From NCBI RefSeq assembly GCF_003234085.1, contig NZ_QKSD01000004.1, forward strand, positions 1 through 64,000: a DNA stretch of 64,000 nt, given 5' to 3'. This stretch comes from Curtobacterium sp. MCPF17_052. GTDB lineage: Bacteria > Actinomycetota > Actinomycetes > Actinomycetales > Microbacteriaceae. The position numbers and the translations under genes were made by a program. Below, piece after piece: positions 25,811-35,071 of this stretch. Positions within the stretch are counted from its first letter, which is position 1; each line of letters starts with the position of its first letter. The notes beneath the pieces are model-generated. The model was given only the letters and a program-made list of their open reading frames with translations, was not told the DNA's origin and did not search any database.

Positions 25811-26157
25811 CGGTTCCCCTCCGAGGCCGGGGGGACGCCCTGCACGTCCCACCGCCGACCGTGGACCATCGGAACCCGTGCTCCGCGTGGCGGTCGATCT
25901 CCAGAACGCGGGGTTGACCGGGGTGCGACCACCGTGCTCGTCCGGTGGTGCGGGCCGGTCGGAGCGGACTCAGGTGTGCCGCCATGCAATTCCGCACGAG
26001 ATCACCGGAAAGGGTTGCGCGTCGCTTGCGGACATGGATAGTGTTCCCTCATCGCGAACACCCGAACGGATGTTTCGATGAATGCAGAGCAGTACCAATT
26101 CAAAGCAGTACCGATCCAGAGCAGTACCGCAGAGACCTCGCCGAAAGGGGGCCGACA
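25811..26157. other. Noncoding region upstream of the GH6 gene
   Basis: This 347-bp stretch has no supported gene and a lower GC content than its surroundings towards 26000-26130. It should hold the GH6 promoter (minus strand). On the plus strand it has a weak promoter-like pair, TTGCGC at 26015 and TAGTGT at 26039 with 18 bases between, an imperfect stem at 26050-26080 (CATCG/CGATG with AACA/TGTT), and the 16-bp-spaced repeats at 26088-26128. Confidence 0.5.
26088..26128. repeat. Three AGCAGTACC repeats at 16-bp spacing
   Basis: AGCAGTACC occurs exactly at 26088, 26104 and 26120, each separated by 7 variable A/T-richer bases. Regular spacing at about one and a half helix turns suggests protein binding sites or a small tandem repeat. 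Confidence 0.75.
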
Positions 26158-26226
26158 ATGATCACCATGCAGACGCCGTACCGTGCAGTCCGTGGAACCA
26201 CCGGTCCCGTCCTCGGTTCCTGCTGA
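26158..26226 (+). CDS. Possible 22-residue peptide ORF
   Basis: ATG at 26158, preceded by AAGGGGG with 6 bases spacing, opens a 22-codon frame starting MITMQTPYRAV and ending GPVLGSC. It has one Cys at the very C terminus. It may be a leader peptide or a small secreted or regulatory peptide, or chance. It lies between two 16-bp repeat arrays. No homology can be judged by eye. Confidence 0.35.
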   Translation: MITMQTPYRAVRGTTGPVLGSC

Positions 26227-26728
26227 TCGGTCTTCCTCGCACCTGCAGGATGCACTGAGTCCAGCCCCGTGCTGGTGCTCGTACCGCGCTGGGTCCTGGC
26301 ACGCCGGCTCCTGGCAGGCCCGGGTCCTAGCGGGCGCGAGTCCTGGCAGATCCGCGTCCCGGCGAGCCCTGGTCCTGGCGAGCCCTGGTCCTGGCACGCC
26401 CCGGTCCTGACGAGCGCCGGTCCTGACGAGTTCCGGGCCGGAACGCTGACCGGGCCTGAGCGCTGCGCGCTGGAGCCCGACTGGTGCGTTGGACCGCCAG
26501 CGGTGCTGGTCCGGCCGTGGCGCGCCTCCGGCCCGGCAGCAGTTCCGGCACTCGTGCACGGCCGTCCCGGCCGGGTCGCACTCCTTCCGACAATGCGTCC
26601 GGAATGCCCTGACGACATTCTCCGAGGTCGCGCTGTCGCGCCTTCCGGGACATCGCCACGATCTTCTCCGGTCGATTCGTCGACCCTTTCTCGAGCACTC
26701 GAATCCATTCTCCGAACAGGAATCCACC
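26227..26728. other. Noncoding region with degenerate tandem repeats
   Basis: This 502-bp stretch has no convincing gene; the open frames on both strands are Arg/Pro/Gly-rich and change frame across the repeats. It contains the 16-bp array at 26294-26436. From 26580 it becomes lower in GC, with TTC-rich segments, and it probably holds the promoter of the small ORF at 26729. Confidence 0.6.
26294..26436. repeat. Nine degenerate 16-bp tandem repeats (TCCTGGC family)
   Basis: Units starting TCCTGGC, TCCTAGC, TCCCGGC or TCCTGAC begin at 26294, 26309, 26325, 26341, 26357, 26373, 26389, 26405 and 26421. All steps are 16 bp except the first, which is 15. The period is not a multiple of 3, which argues against a coding repeat. 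Confidence 0.8.
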
Positions 26729-26974
26729 ATGTCATCGAAGACCCTCCTCCGACCCGTGCGGCCGCCGACGGGACGACCCCACCGGGTGTCGTTGCCGGAC
26801 CGGATCGCCCTCCGGATCGGACTCGCCCTCATCGTGTGGAGCCGTCGCACCCGGCGGCAGCCGCACGAGGTCGACCCGGCCGACGAGCTCCGCCGGCACC
26901 GCGAAGAACAGGCCCGCCTGCGCCGAGAAGCCGAGTGGGTGATGCTCGGCGCCGCCATGCACATGTGGAGGTGA
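26729..26974 (+). CDS. Small basic protein of unknown function
   Basis: An 81-residue protein starting at ATG 26729 behind AGGAA. It has a basic N terminus (KTLLRPVRPPTGRPHR), one hydrophobic helix (IALRIGLALIVWSR, near 28-41), and a charged, probably helical C-terminal half (ADELRRHREEQARLRREAEW). Third-position GC is high throughout. Proteins of this size and plan occur in related actinobacteria, but I cannot name a family. It stands alone and is followed by a strong hairpin at 27000. Confidence 0.65.
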   Translation: MSSKTLLRPVRPPTGRPHRVSLPDRIALRIGLALIVWSRRTRRQPHEVDPADELRRHREEQARLRREAEWVMLGAAMHMWR

Positions 26975-26999
26975 CGGACGTGGGCAGCCGTCGCGACCA

Positions 27000-27051
27000 G
27001 CGCCGGACGGGAGGCACGGCACCAGCCGGTGGCGAGCCTCCCGTCCGGCGC
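27000..27051. terminator. Hairpin terminator before apt
   Basis: A perfect 16-bp stem (GCGCCGGACGGGAGGC with GCCTCCCGTCCGGCGC) surrounds a 20-base loop that can pair further (CACC/GGTG). It lies 25 bases after the small ORF and belongs to the GGGAGGC/GCCTCCC hairpin family described in the findings. Confidence 0.8.
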
Positions 27052-27094
27052 CACCCGTGCAAGCGCGCCGGACGGCGGGACGCTGCCAGCCCCG

Positions 27095-27100
27095 TACGGT
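27095..27100 (+). promoter_or_regulatory. -10 hexamer for a probably leaderless apt mRNA
   Basis: TACGGT is followed after 7 bases by the apt ATG, with no ribosome-binding site between. Confidence 0.5.
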
Positions 27101-27107
27101 TGAGTGC

Positions 27108-27650
27108 ATGACCGACTCCGCGGCTGCTCTCGTCGAGCGCCTCACCACGATCGTCCCCGACTTCCCGAAGCCGGGCGTGCTCTTCCGCGACGTGACGCCG
27201 GTGTTCGCCGACCCGATCGCCTTCGGCCGCGTCTGCGAGGCCCTCGCTGCGCCGTTCGCGGTGGGCGCCGGTTTCGAAGCCGTCGCCGGGATCGAGGCCC
27301 GCGGGTTCGCCCTGGCCGGCGGCATCGCCGCCCAGCACCAGGTCGGCGTGCTCACCGTGCGCAAGGCCGGCAAGCTGCCTGGCGAGGTCCTCAGTGAGCA
27401 GTACGCGCTCGAGTACGGCGAGGCCGAACTCGAACTCCGCCCGGGCCAGCTCGAGCCCGGCACCCGCGTGCTCGTCGTCGACGACGTCCTGGCCACCGGC
27501 GGCACCGCGGCCGCGACCGTGACCCTGCTCGAGCGTGCCGGGTACCAGGCGATCGGGTTCGCCGCGCTGCTCGAACTCGACGGGCTGTCCGGCCGGGAGT
27601 GCCTCGAGCCGCGCCTGCCCGTGACCACGCTCGGCCGCGTGCCCGCCTGA
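27108..27650 (+). CDS. apt: Adenine phosphoribosyltransferase
   Basis: A 180-residue cytoplasmic purine-salvage enzyme that makes AMP from adenine and PRPP. Features are [17 protein letters not shown] at the N terminus, [13 protein letters not shown] near 65, and the PRPP-binding motif [13 protein letters not shown] near 123. The length is normal. The ATG at 27108 was chosen because a -10 hexamer is 7 bases upstream and the upstream open frame overlaps the hairpin. It precedes thrS by 53 bp. In many actinobacteria apt lies beside secD/secF and rel, which are also in this window but 8-14 kb away. Confidence 0.93.
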   Translation: MTDSAAALVERLTTIVPDFPKPGVLFRDVTPVFADPIAFGRVCEALAAPFAVGAGFEAVAGIEARGFALAGGIAAQHQVGVLTVRKAGKLPGEVLSEQYALEYGEAELELRPGQLEPGTRVLVVDDVLATGGTAAATVTLLERAGYQAIGFAALLELDGLSGRECLEPRLPVTTLGRVPA

Positions 27651-27703
27651 CCCGGCCCGCCACTACCATCGACGTACCACCAGACCGAGGGAGCCCCACC
27701 ATC

Positions 27704-29734
27704 GTGACCGAGTCAGTCGCCGCAGCATCCGCCGAGCCCGCCGACGTGCCCCAGGCACCCGAGCCCCGCACCGCGACGACCACCACGACGGGGACCGAGC
27801 TCTTCGACGGCGTCCGCGGTGTCGTCGCCATCCGTGTCGACGGAGCACTCAAGGACCTCGCCGCCGACGTCCAGGCGGGGGAGACCGCCGAGCCGGTGAC
27901 GCTCGACGAGCAGGACGGCCTCGACATCCTGCGCCACTCGGCCGCGCACGTGCTCGCGCAGGCGGTGCAGCAGATCAACCCGGACGCCAAGCTCGGCATC
28001 GGGCCGCCCGTCACCGACGGTTTCTACTACGACTTCGACGTCGCCGAGCCCTTCACACCGGAGGACCTCAAGGCGATCGAGAAGGGCATGGACCGCATCG
28101 TCAAGCAGGCCCAGCGCTTCCGACGCCGGGTCGTCACCGACGATGAAGCCCGTGAGCTCATGGCGGGGGAGCCCTACAAGCAGGAGCTGATCGGCCTGAA
28201 GGGTGCCGCGTCGGAAGGCGACTCCGGCGAGAGCGTCGAGGTCGGTGCCGGTGAACTCACCGTCTACGAGAACGTCGACCCGAAGTCCGGCGAGGTCGTC
28301 TGGCAGGACCTGTGCCGTGGCCCGCACGTCCCACACACCCGCTGGATCGGCAACGCCGCCAGGCTGATGCGCGTCGCCGCCGCGTACTGGCGCGGGTCGG
28401 AGAAGAACCCCCAGCTGCAGCGCGTCTACGGCACCGCGTGGCCGGACAAGGACCAGCTCAAGGCGTACCTCGTGCGTCTCGAAGAGGCGGCGAAGCGCGA
28501 CCACCGCAAGCTCGGCGCCGAACTCGACCTGTTCTCGTTCCCCGACGAGATCGGTTCGGGCCTGGCGATCTTCCACCCGAAGGGCGGCATCATCCGCCGC
28601 GAGATGGAGGACTACTCGCGCCGGCGGCACGAGCAGGAGGGCTACTCGTTCGTCTACACGCCGCACATCACCAAGGGCGACCTGTTCGAGCAGTCCGGGC
28701 ACCTCGGGTGGTACAAGGACGGCATGTTCCCGCCCATGCACATGGACGAGGCCCGCGACGAGGACGGCAACGTCAGCCGTCAGGGCGCGGACTACTACCT
28801 CAAGCCGATGAACTGCCCGATGCACATCCTGGCGTACCGGTCGCAGGCCCGGTCGTACCGTGACCTGCCGCTGCGGATGTTCGAGTTCGGCACGGTCTAC
28901 CGCAACGAGAAGTCCGGCGTCATCCACGGCCTCACCCGGGTCCGCGGGCTGACCCAGGACGACGCCCACATCTTCACCACCAAGGAGAAGATGAAGGAGG
29001 AGCTCACGACGACCCTCCAGTTCGTGCTGTCCCTGCTCCGCGACTACGGTCTCGACGACTTCTACCTCGAGCTCTCGACCAAGGACCCCGAGAAGTACGT
29101 CGGCGACGACGAGGTCTGGGAGGTCGCGACGAACACCCTGCGCGAGGTCGCCGAGGAGTCCGGGCTCGAACTCGTCGCCGACCCCGCCGGTGCGGCCTTC
29201 TACGGCCCGAAGATCTCCGTGCAGGCGCGGGACGCCATCGGCCGCACCTGGCAGATGTCCACCGTGCAGCTCGACTTCAACCTGCCGGAGCGCTTCGGCA
29301 TCGAGTACGCCGCCGCCGACGGCACCCGGCAGCGCCCGGTGATGATCCACCGCGCCCTGTTCGGGTCCATCGAGCGGTTCTTCGGCGTCCTCACCGAGCA
29401 CTACGCCGGAGCGTTCCCCGCATGGCTCTCGCCGGTGCAGGTCGTCGCGATCCCGGTGGCCGAGGAGTACGGCGACTACCTCGACGAAGTCGTCGCGAAG
29501 CTCCGCGCGAAGGGCGTCCGCGCCGAGGTCGACCACTCCGACGACCGCATGCAGAAGAAGATCCGCACGCACACCAAGGCGAAGGTGCCGTTCCAGCTCA
29601 TCGCGGGCGGGGACGACCGCGACGCCGGGGCCGTGAGCTTCCGCTTCCGGGACGGCCGTCAGGACAACGGCGTGCCCGTCGACGAAGCGGTGGAGCGCAT
29701 CACGACCGCCATCCGCGACCGCGTGCAGGTCTGA
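27704..29734 (+). CDS. thrS: Threonyl-tRNA synthetase
   Basis: A 676-residue class II synthetase. A TGS-like N-terminal domain follows a 30-residue Ala/Thr-rich extension. The editing domain carries [11 protein letters not shown] near 81 (zinc-site HxxxH) and later CRGPHVPHT. The catalytic core has MNCPMH near 368, motif 2 with [11 protein letters not shown], and motif 3 with [10 protein letters not shown]. The anticodon-binding domain starts near [11 protein letters not shown]. The GTG at 27704 is preferred over the earlier open frame that overlaps apt. Only 53 bp separate it from apt, too short for a T-box. The stop TGATG overlaps the HIT gene. Confidence 0.95.
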   Translation: MTESVAAASAEPADVPQAPEPRTATTTTTGTELFDGVRGVVAIRVDGALKDLAADVQAGETAEPVTLDEQDGLDILRHSAAHVLAQAVQQINPDAKLGIGPPVTDGFYYDFDVAEPFTPEDLKAIEKGMDRIVKQAQRFRRRVVTDDEARELMAGEPYKQELIGLKGAASEGDSGESVEVGAGELTVYENVDPKSGEVVWQDLCRGPHVPHTRWIGNAARLMRVAAAYWRGSEKNPQLQRVYGTAWPDKDQLKAYLVRLEEAAKRDHRKLGAELDLFSFPDEIGSGLAIFHPKGGIIRREMEDYSRRRHEQEGYSFVYTPHITKGDLFEQSGHLGWYKDGMFPPMHMDEARDEDGNVSRQGADYYLKPMNCPMHILAYRSQARSYRDLPLRMFEFGTVYRNEKSGVIHGLTRVRGLTQDDAHIFTTKEKMKEELTTTLQFVLSLLRDYGLDDFYLELSTKDPEKYVGDDEVWEVATNTLREVAEESGLELVADPAGAAFYGPKISVQARDAIGRTWQMSTVQLDFNLPERFGIEYAAADGTRQRPVMIHRALFGSIERFFGVLTEHYAGAFPAWLSPVQVVAIPVAEEYGDYLDEVVAKLRAKGVRAEVDHSDDRMQKKIRTHTKAKVPFQLIAGGDDRDAGAVSFRFRDGRQDNGVPVDEAVERITTAIRDRVQV

Positions 29735-30315
29735 TGACCGGCCCGCTCGACGACGAGGGCGACCCGCTGGTGATCCGGGACGCCGCCACCCAGGCGGCGG
29801 TCCCGGACGCCTTCCAGCGCCTGTGGAACCCGCACCGGATGGCCTACATCGACGCCGGTCGCGCGGGCGAGGGCCGCGGACACCGTGACGACTGCCCGTT
29901 CTGCGAGGCGCCGCGGAAGTCCGACGAGGAAGCCCTCGTCGTCGCGCGGGGCGAGCACGCGTACGTGCTGCTGAACCTGTACCCGTACAACAACGGGCAC
30001 CTGCTGGTCTGCCCGTACCGACACGTCCCGCTCTACGACGAGACGACGCCGGAGGAACTGCAGGAGATCGGCGAGCTGACCCAGACGGCGATGCGGGTCC
30101 TCCGGCGGGTCTCGCACTGCGACGGCTTCAACATCGGCATGAACCAGGGCGAGGTCGCCGGAGCCGGGGTCGCCGCGCACCTGCACCAGCACGTGGTCCC
30201 GCGGTGGGAGTCGGACTCGAACTTCTTCCCGATCATCGCCCGGACCAAGTCGATGTCGCAGATGCTCGGAGACACCCGGGTGCTCATCGCCGACGCTTGG
30301 GGCGAACAGCGCTGA
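29734..30315 (+). CDS. HIT family hydrolase (diadenosine phosphorylase-like)
   Basis: A 193-residue histidine-triad nucleotide hydrolase or transferase. It has CPFCEAPRK near 51 (zinc-like Cys pair), LLNLYPYNNGHLLVCPYRH, and the triad HLHQHVVPRW near 150. Such proteins act on Ap4A or nucleotide phosphoramidates in the cytoplasm. The ATG shares one base with the thrS stop, so it is translationally coupled to thrS. This gene order (thrS-HIT) is conserved in actinobacteria, where pgsA and a mannosyltransferase often follow; here pdxS follows instead. Confidence 0.9.
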   Translation: MTGPLDDEGDPLVIRDAATQAAVPDAFQRLWNPHRMAYIDAGRAGEGRGHRDDCPFCEAPRKSDEEALVVARGEHAYVLLNLYPYNNGHLLVCPYRHVPLYDETTPEELQEIGELTQTAMRVLRRVSHCDGFNIGMNQGEVAGAGVAAHLHQHVVPRWESDSNFFPIIARTKSMSQMLGDTRVLIADAWGEQR

Positions 30316-30329
30316 CGCCTGCTCCGCAC

Positions 30330-30335
30330 TAAGAT
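30330..30335 (+). promoter_or_regulatory. -10 hexamer upstream of pdxS
   Basis: TAAGAT is followed by GGGGGGATC and the ATG at 30345. The leader would be very short, and the G-run may still act as a weak ribosome site. Confidence 0.45.
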
Positions 30336-30344
30336 GGGGGGATC

Positions 30345-31262
30345 ATGAGCGACAGCACCCCCAGCACCGTCAACGCCACTTCGACCACCGGGTCCTCGCG
30401 CGTCAAGCGCGGTCTCGCGGAGATGCTCAAGGGCGGCGTCATCATGGACGTGATCGACGCCGACCAGGCACGCATCGCCGAGGAAGCCGGCGCCACCGCC
30501 GTCATGGCCCTCGAGCGCGTCCCCGCCGACATCCGCGCCCAGGGTGGTGTCGCCCGCATGTCCGACCCGTCGATGATCGAGGAGATCATCGCCGCCGTGT
30601 CGATCCCGGTCATGGCGAAGGCCCGCATCGGGCACTTCGTCGAGGCCCAGGTGCTGCAGGAGCTCGGTGTCGACTACATCGACGAGTCCGAGGTCCTCTC
30701 GCCGGCCGACTACGTGAACCACATCGACAAGTGGGGCTTCACGACCCCCTTCGTCTGCGGTGCCACCAACCTCGGCGAAGCCCTCCGTCGCATCACCGAG
30801 GGTGCGGCGATGATCCGCTCCAAGGGCGAAGCAGGCACCGGTGACGTGTCCGAGGCCACGCGCCACATCCGCACCATCTCGAAGGAGATCGCGGCGCTGC
30901 GGAACCTCAAGGAGGACGAGCTCTACGTCGCCGCCAAGGAACTGCAGGCGCCGTACGACGTGGTGAAGGAAGTCGCCCAGACCGGCGCACTGCCCGTCGT
31001 GCTCTTCACCGCGGGTGGTGTCGCCACCCCCGCGGACGCCGCGATGATGATGCAGCTCGGCGCGGACGGCGTGTTCGTCGGCTCCGGCATCTTCAAGTCG
31101 GGCGACCCGGCGAAGCGTGCCGCCGCGATCGTCAAGGCGGTCACCTTCCACGACGACCCCAAGGTCATCGCCGAGGTCTCCCGTGGTCTGGGTGAGGCGA
31201 TGGTCGGCATCAACGTCGCCGACGTCCCCGCACCGCACCGCCTCGCCGAGCGTGGCTGGTAA
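30345..31262 (+). CDS. pdxS: Pyridoxal 5'-phosphate synthase subunit PdxS
   Basis: A 305-residue TIM-barrel synthase that makes PLP from ribose 5-phosphate, glyceraldehyde 3-phosphate and ammonia supplied by PdxT. Visible are [41 protein letters not shown] with the active-site Lys, and [14 protein letters not shown], which forms the second phosphate site. The length is normal and the first 18 residues are a Ser/Thr-rich extension. It is followed directly by pdxT, which starts inside the last codons of pdxS. PdxS forms a dodecamer with PdxT. Confidence 0.96.
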   Translation: MSDSTPSTVNATSTTGSSRVKRGLAEMLKGGVIMDVIDADQARIAEEAGATAVMALERVPADIRAQGGVARMSDPSMIEEIIAAVSIPVMAKARIGHFVEAQVLQELGVDYIDESEVLSPADYVNHIDKWGFTTPFVCGATNLGEALRRITEGAAMIRSKGEAGTGDVSEATRHIRTISKEIAALRNLKEDELYVAAKELQAPYDVVKEVAQTGALPVVLFTAGGVATPADAAMMMQLGADGVFVGSGIFKSGDPAKRAAAIVKAVTFHDDPKVIAEVSRGLGEAMVGINVADVPAPHRLAERGW

Positions 31263-31851
31263 GGCCGCCCCCCGGATCGGCGTCCTGGCACTGCAGGGCG
31301 ACTTCCGCGAACACATCGCCTCGCTCACCGAGCTCGGTGCGGACGTCGTCCCGCTCCGCCGCCCGGAGGAGATCGACGCCCTCGACGGTGTCGTGATCCC
31401 CGGCGGCGAGTCGAGCGTGATGGACAAGCTCTCCCGCGCGTTCGGCCTCGCCGAGCCCCTGGGTGACGCCATCCGCGCCGGACTCCCGACCTACGGCACG
31501 TGCGCGGGCATGATCATGCTCAGTTCGCGGATCACCGACGGCATCGCGGGGCAGCACACGCTCGACGTCCTCGACACCACGGTGCGGCGCAACGCGTTCG
31601 GCAACCAGAACGACTCGTTCGAGATCGACATCCCGATGCCCGACCTCGGTGCCGACCCGGTGCACGCGGTGTTCATCCGCGCGCCGGTCGTCGAGCAGCA
31701 CGGGTCCGGCGTCGACGTCATCGGTGCGCTGCCCGACGGCCAGGTGGTGGCCGTGCAGCAGGGCAACGTGCTCGCGAGTGCGTTCCACCCCGAGGTCGCG
31801 GGCGAGGACCGGTTCCACCGTCGCTTCCTCGACATCGTCCGCCGCGCCTGA
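31252..31851 (+). CDS. pdxT: Pyridoxal 5'-phosphate synthase glutaminase PdxT
   Basis: A 199-residue class I glutamine amidotransferase that feeds ammonia to PdxS. It has [12 protein letters not shown] at the N terminus, [11 protein letters not shown] near 45, the nucleophile Cys in YGTCAGMI near 84, and the His-Glu pair in [13 protein letters not shown] near 178. The GTG at 31252 overlaps the end of pdxS by 11 bases, which fits translational coupling; the longer open frame inside pdxS is not coding. Confidence 0.94.
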   Translation: MAGKAAPRIGVLALQGDFREHIASLTELGADVVPLRRPEEIDALDGVVIPGGESSVMDKLSRAFGLAEPLGDAIRAGLPTYGTCAGMIMLSSRITDGIAGQHTLDVLDTTVRRNAFGNQNDSFEIDIPMPDLGADPVHAVFIRAPVVEQHGSGVDVIGALPDGQVVAVQQGNVLASAFHPEVAGEDRFHRRFLDIVRRA

Positions 31852-31897
31852 CGCGGGCTCGGTGGCGCGCCGGTACCGGCCGTGTGGGCCCAGCCGG

Positions 31898-31903
31898 TAA
31901 ACT
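31898..31903 (+). promoter_or_regulatory. -10 hexamer upstream of yebC
   Basis: TAAACT lies about 34 bases before the yebC GTG, and a good AAGGAG ribosome site lies between. It probably starts the yebC-ruvCAB unit. Confidence 0.5.
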
Positions 31904-31936
31904 GTCGGAGACTTTCCGCACGACGCAAGGAGAACC

Positions 31937-32701
31937 GTGTCCGGGCATTCCAAGTGGGCGACGACGAAGCACAAGAAGGCCGTCATCGACGGTCGCCGTG
32001 CGAAGTCGTTCGCCAAGCTCATCAAGAACATCGAAGTCGCCGCGAAGATGGGCGGGGCCGACATGTCGGGCAACCCGACCCTCGTGGACGCGGTCCAGAA
32101 GGCCAAGAAGACCTCGGTGCCGAACGACAACATCGACCGTGCCATCAAGCGCGGCGCCGGCCTGACCGGTGAGTCGATCGAGTACACGACGATCATGTAC
32201 GAGGGCTACGGGCCGAACGGCGTCGCGCTCCTGGTGGAGTGCCTCACCGACAACAAGAACCGTGCCGCGGCCGAGGTCCGGACGGCGATGAACCGCAACG
32301 GCGGCACCATGGCCGACCCGGGCAGCGTCGCGTACAACTTCAACCGCAAGGGTGTCATCTCGGTCACCAAGACCGACGACCTGACCGAGGACGACGTGAT
32401 GACGGCCGTGCTCGACGCCGGTGTCGAGGACGTCATCGACCAGGGCGGCGGCTTCGAGGTCATCACCGAGGCGAGTGACCTCGTCGAGGCCCGGACCGCC
32501 CTGCAGGCTGCCGGCATCGACTACGACGCCGCGGACGCCGAGTTCGTACCGAACCTCAAGGTCGAGGTCGACGCCGACACCGCCCGCAAGGTGTTCAAGC
32601 TCATCGACGCGCTCGAGGACAGCGACGACGTCCAGAACGTCTACGCCAACTTCGACGTGCCGGCGGACGTCCAAGCCGAACTCGACGAAGACGAGGACTG
32701 A
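31937..32701 (+). CDS. yebC: YebC/PmpR family protein
   Basis: A 254-residue YebC family protein. The family was described as transcriptional regulators and more recently as ribosome-associated factors that help with polyproline stretches. It opens [20 protein letters not shown], the almost invariant family start, and continues with [20 protein letters not shown] and [14 protein letters not shown]. The length is normal. GTG 31937 follows AAGGAG at 5 bases. As in most actinobacteria it directly precedes ruvC, and the stop overlaps the likely ruvC start. Confidence 0.95.
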   Translation: MSGHSKWATTKHKKAVIDGRRAKSFAKLIKNIEVAAKMGGADMSGNPTLVDAVQKAKKTSVPNDNIDRAIKRGAGLTGESIEYTTIMYEGYGPNGVALLVECLTDNKNRAAAEVRTAMNRNGGTMADPGSVAYNFNRKGVISVTKTDDLTEDDVMTAVLDAGVEDVIDQGGGFEVITEASDLVEARTALQAAGIDYDAADAEFVPNLKVEVDADTARKVFKLIDALEDSDDVQNVYANFDVPADVQAELDEDED

Positions 32702-33354
32702 TCACGGCCAGGTCCGGCGCGGCGCTCCGGGTCCTCGGGGTCGACCCCGGGCTCACCCGCTGCGGCGTCGGCGTGGTCGAGGTCACGCCGGATCGCCGGG
32801 CGCGGCTGGTGCACGTGACCGTCGTGCGCACCCCGGCCGACATGGCGCTGGAGCTCCGGCTGCTCGCCATCGCCGAGGGCATCGCCGAACAGATCGACGC
32901 GCACCGGCCGGACGCGGTGGCGGTCGAGCGTGTCTTCGCGCAGGCCAACGTCCGCACCGTGATGGGGACGGCGCAGGCGTCGGGCCTGGCCCTGCACGCG
33001 GCCGCCGCGCGCGGGCTGCCGGTCGGTCTGCACACCCCGTCCGAGGTGAAGGCCGCCATCACCGGCTACGGCAACGCGGACAAGCGGCAGGTCCAGGCGA
33101 TGGTCGCCCGGGTCCTCGGGCTCGCCGAGGCGCCGAAGCCCGCCGACGCCGCGGATGCGCTCGCCCTGGCCGTCTGTCATGCCTGGAGGCTCGGCTCGCC
33201 CGATGCCGTCAGCTCCGGTCCGTCGACGCTCACCCCGGCACAGCGGGCCTGGCGGGACGCGCAGGCCGGTGCGGCCGGACGCAGTGCCGCGTCGCCCCTC
33301 GTGCGGAGCGGCGGCGCGAGGACGTCCCCGGCCCGCCCTAGGCTCGGGGCATGA
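32698..33354 (+). CDS. ruvC: Holliday junction endonuclease RuvC, probable non-standard start
   Basis: A Holliday-junction resolvase subunit of about 218 residues. [18 protein letters not shown] at the N terminus holds the first catalytic Asp; [20 protein letters not shown] (Glu) and the late [15 protein letters not shown] (two Asp) complete the acidic site. The extra 45-residue C-terminal tail is Ser/Ala/Arg-rich. The first standard start in frame is GTG 32773, but it lies after the catalytic VDPG. No ATG, GTG or TTG exists upstream in frame, so the gene must start at CTG 32698 (overlapping the yebC TGA) or ATC 32701. The stop overlaps ruvA as ATGA. Confidence 0.88.
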   Translation: MITARSGAALRVLGVDPGLTRCGVGVVEVTPDRRARLVHVTVVRTPADMALELRLLAIAEGIAEQIDAHRPDAVAVERVFAQANVRTVMGTAQASGLALHAAAARGLPVGLHTPSEVKAAITGYGNADKRQVQAMVARVLGLAEAPKPADAADALALAVCHAWRLGSPDAVSSGPSTLTPAQRAWRDAQAGAAGRSAASPLVRSGGARTSPARPRLGA

Positions 33355-33971
33355 TCGCGAGTCTCCGGGGCACCTGCATCGACGTCGCCGGATCGACCGC
33401 CGTGGTGGAGGTCGGGGGAGTCGGGTACGCCGTCACGGTCACGCCCGCGCACGCCCTGACGATGCGTCACGGATCCGAGGTCTTCGTCCGGACGGCCCTG
33501 ATCGTGCGCGACGACGCCTTCGAGCTGTTCGGCTTCGAGTCGACCGATGCACTGCGCGTCTTCGACCTGCTCCGGAGTGTCTCCGGCGTCGGCCCGAAGT
33601 CGGCACTCGGCGTCCTCGGGCAGATGACCGCGGCCCAGGTCGCGAACGCCGTCGCGAACGACGACGACGGAGCGTTCCGCAAGGTCTCCGGCATCGGCCC
33701 GAAGACGGCCAAGCTGATCATCGTCGCCCTCGCCGGCAAGCTCGCCGCCTTCGAGGCGCCCACGACCACGGCAGCGGCCGCCGCTGCCGTCGCCCACCCC
33801 GCGTCCGAGGACGTCGTCACCGCGCTCGTCGGTCTCGGTTGGCGCGAGGACGCTGCCCGCAGCGCGGTCGACGACGCCGTCGCGAACGAACCCGGGGTCG
33901 AGCAGATGGGCACCCAGGCGCTGCTCCGCGCCGCACTCGGGACCCTCCGACCCACCGGTGCCGGACGGTGA
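33351..33971 (+). CDS. ruvA: Holliday junction branch migration protein RuvA
   Basis: A 206-residue DNA-binding subunit of the RuvAB branch-migration motor. It starts [20 protein letters not shown] (OB fold), has the helix-hairpin-helix motifs [14 protein letters not shown] and [13 protein letters not shown], a flexible Ala-rich linker near 135-147, and the C-terminal RuvB-interacting domain from [11 protein letters not shown]. The length is normal. ATGA overlap with ruvC and GTGA overlap with ruvB show a tight operon. Confidence 0.95.
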   Translation: MIASLRGTCIDVAGSTAVVEVGGVGYAVTVTPAHALTMRHGSEVFVRTALIVRDDAFELFGFESTDALRVFDLLRSVSGVGPKSALGVLGQMTAAQVANAVANDDDGAFRKVSGIGPKTAKLIIVALAGKLAAFEAPTTTAAAAAAVAHPASEDVVTALVGLGWREDAARSAVDDAVANEPGVEQMGTQALLRAALGTLRPTGAGR

Positions 33972-35005
33972 GCGGCGGGATCACCGCCGCCGACGCGCAG
34001 TCGCCGGAGGAGCTGGCGTTCGAGGGGGCGTTGCGACCGAAGTCGCTCGACGAGTTCGTCGGACAGCGCAAGGTCCGCGGGCAGCTCGACCTGCTGCTCA
34101 AGGCCGCGGCCATGCAGGACCGGACGCCGGACCACATCCTGATGGCCGGGCCTCCCGGACTCGGCAAGACCACGCTCGCGATGATCGTCGCGCACGAGTC
34201 GGCGCGGCCGCTGCGGATGTCGAGCGGGCCGGCGATCCAGCACGCCGGCGACCTCGCCGCGGTCCTGTCGTCCCTGATGCCCGGCGACGTCCTGTTCATC
34301 GACGAGATCCACCGGATGGCGCGCTCGGCCGAGGAGATGCTCTACCTGGCGATGGAGGACTTCCGCATCGACGTGATGGTGGGCAAGGGCGCCGGGGCGA
34401 CGAGCATCCCGCTCGACCTCGCGCCGTTCACCCTCGTCGGGGCGACCACCCGGGCAGGTCTCCTGCCGAATCCGCTCCGCGACCGCTTCGGCTTCACCGC
34501 ACACCTCGAGTTCTACGAGCGCGACGAACTCGAACAGGTCCTGATCCGTGCCGCGCACCTGCTCGAGCTCGACTTCGACCGGTACGCCCTGCGGGAGATC
34601 GCCGGGCGTTCTCGGGGTACCCCGCGCATCGCGAACCGCCTGCTCCGTCGTGTCCGGGACTACGCGCTCGTGCACGGCACCCGCGACGGCATGGCCGCCG
34701 TCCAAGGGGCCCTGGAGCTCTACGACGTCGACGAGTACGGCCTCGACCGGCTGGACCGCGCGGTGCTCGAGACGATGCTCACCCGCTTCGACGGCGGACC
34801 CGTCGGCCTGAACACGCTCGCGGTGTCCGTGGGCGAGGAGTCCGAGACCATCGAGTCGGTCGTGGAGCCGTTCCTCGTGCGGATCGGTCTGGTCACCCGG
34901 ACCCCGCGCGGGCGGATCGCGACGCCGCAGGCCTGGCGACACTTCGGTCTGACACCCGGCCAGGCGGCCGCCCAGCCCGGTCTCTTCGACGCCGACGATG
35001 CGTGA
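33968..35005 (+). CDS. ruvB: Holliday junction branch migration helicase RuvB
   Basis: A 345-residue AAA+ motor. It has [13 protein letters not shown] near 21, Walker [12 protein letters not shown] near 60, Walker [10 protein letters not shown] near 108, sensor GATTRAGLL near 157, the arginine finger region NPLRDRFGF, and a C-terminal winged-helix with [12 protein letters not shown]. The length is normal. The GTG start overlaps the ruvA stop. It is the last gene of yebC-ruvCAB, followed after 66 bp by yajC with its own -10 hexamer. Confidence 0.95.
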   Translation: MSGGITAADAQSPEELAFEGALRPKSLDEFVGQRKVRGQLDLLLKAAAMQDRTPDHILMAGPPGLGKTTLAMIVAHESARPLRMSSGPAIQHAGDLAAVLSSLMPGDVLFIDEIHRMARSAEEMLYLAMEDFRIDVMVGKGAGATSIPLDLAPFTLVGATTRAGLLPNPLRDRFGFTAHLEFYERDELEQVLIRAAHLLELDFDRYALREIAGRSRGTPRIANRLLRRVRDYALVHGTRDGMAAVQGALELYDVDEYGLDRLDRAVLETMLTRFDGGPVGLNTLAVSVGEESETIESVVEPFLVRIGLVTRTPRGRIATPQAWRHFGLTPGQAAAQPGLFDADDA

Positions 35006-35027
35006 AGTACTGCACATGTACGTGCTC

Positions 35028-35033
35028 TAGACT
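35028..35033 (+). promoter_or_regulatory. -10 hexamer upstream of yajC
   Basis: TAGACT lies 38 bases before the yajC ATG, with GAAGG as ribosome site between. It probably drives yajC and secDF. Confidence 0.5.
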
Positions 35034-35071
35034 GCTCGCGCCCGAAACCGCTCGACCGACCGAAGGCTCCC

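Noticed and set aside
26050..26080. LexA/SOS box
   Set aside because: CGAAC and GTTTCG halves occur but the spacing does not fit the actinobacterial SOS box.
26002..27054. Long open frames on both strands over 26000-27110
   Set aside because: Products are Arg/Pro/Ser-rich, pass through 16-bp repeats whose period is not a multiple of three, and lack a ribosome site. Only the small ORFs at 26158 and 26729 were kept.
27651..27703. T-box riboswitch before thrS
   Set aside because: The gap between apt and thrS is only 53 bp, too short for a T-box, and no specifier or antiterminator sequence is seen.
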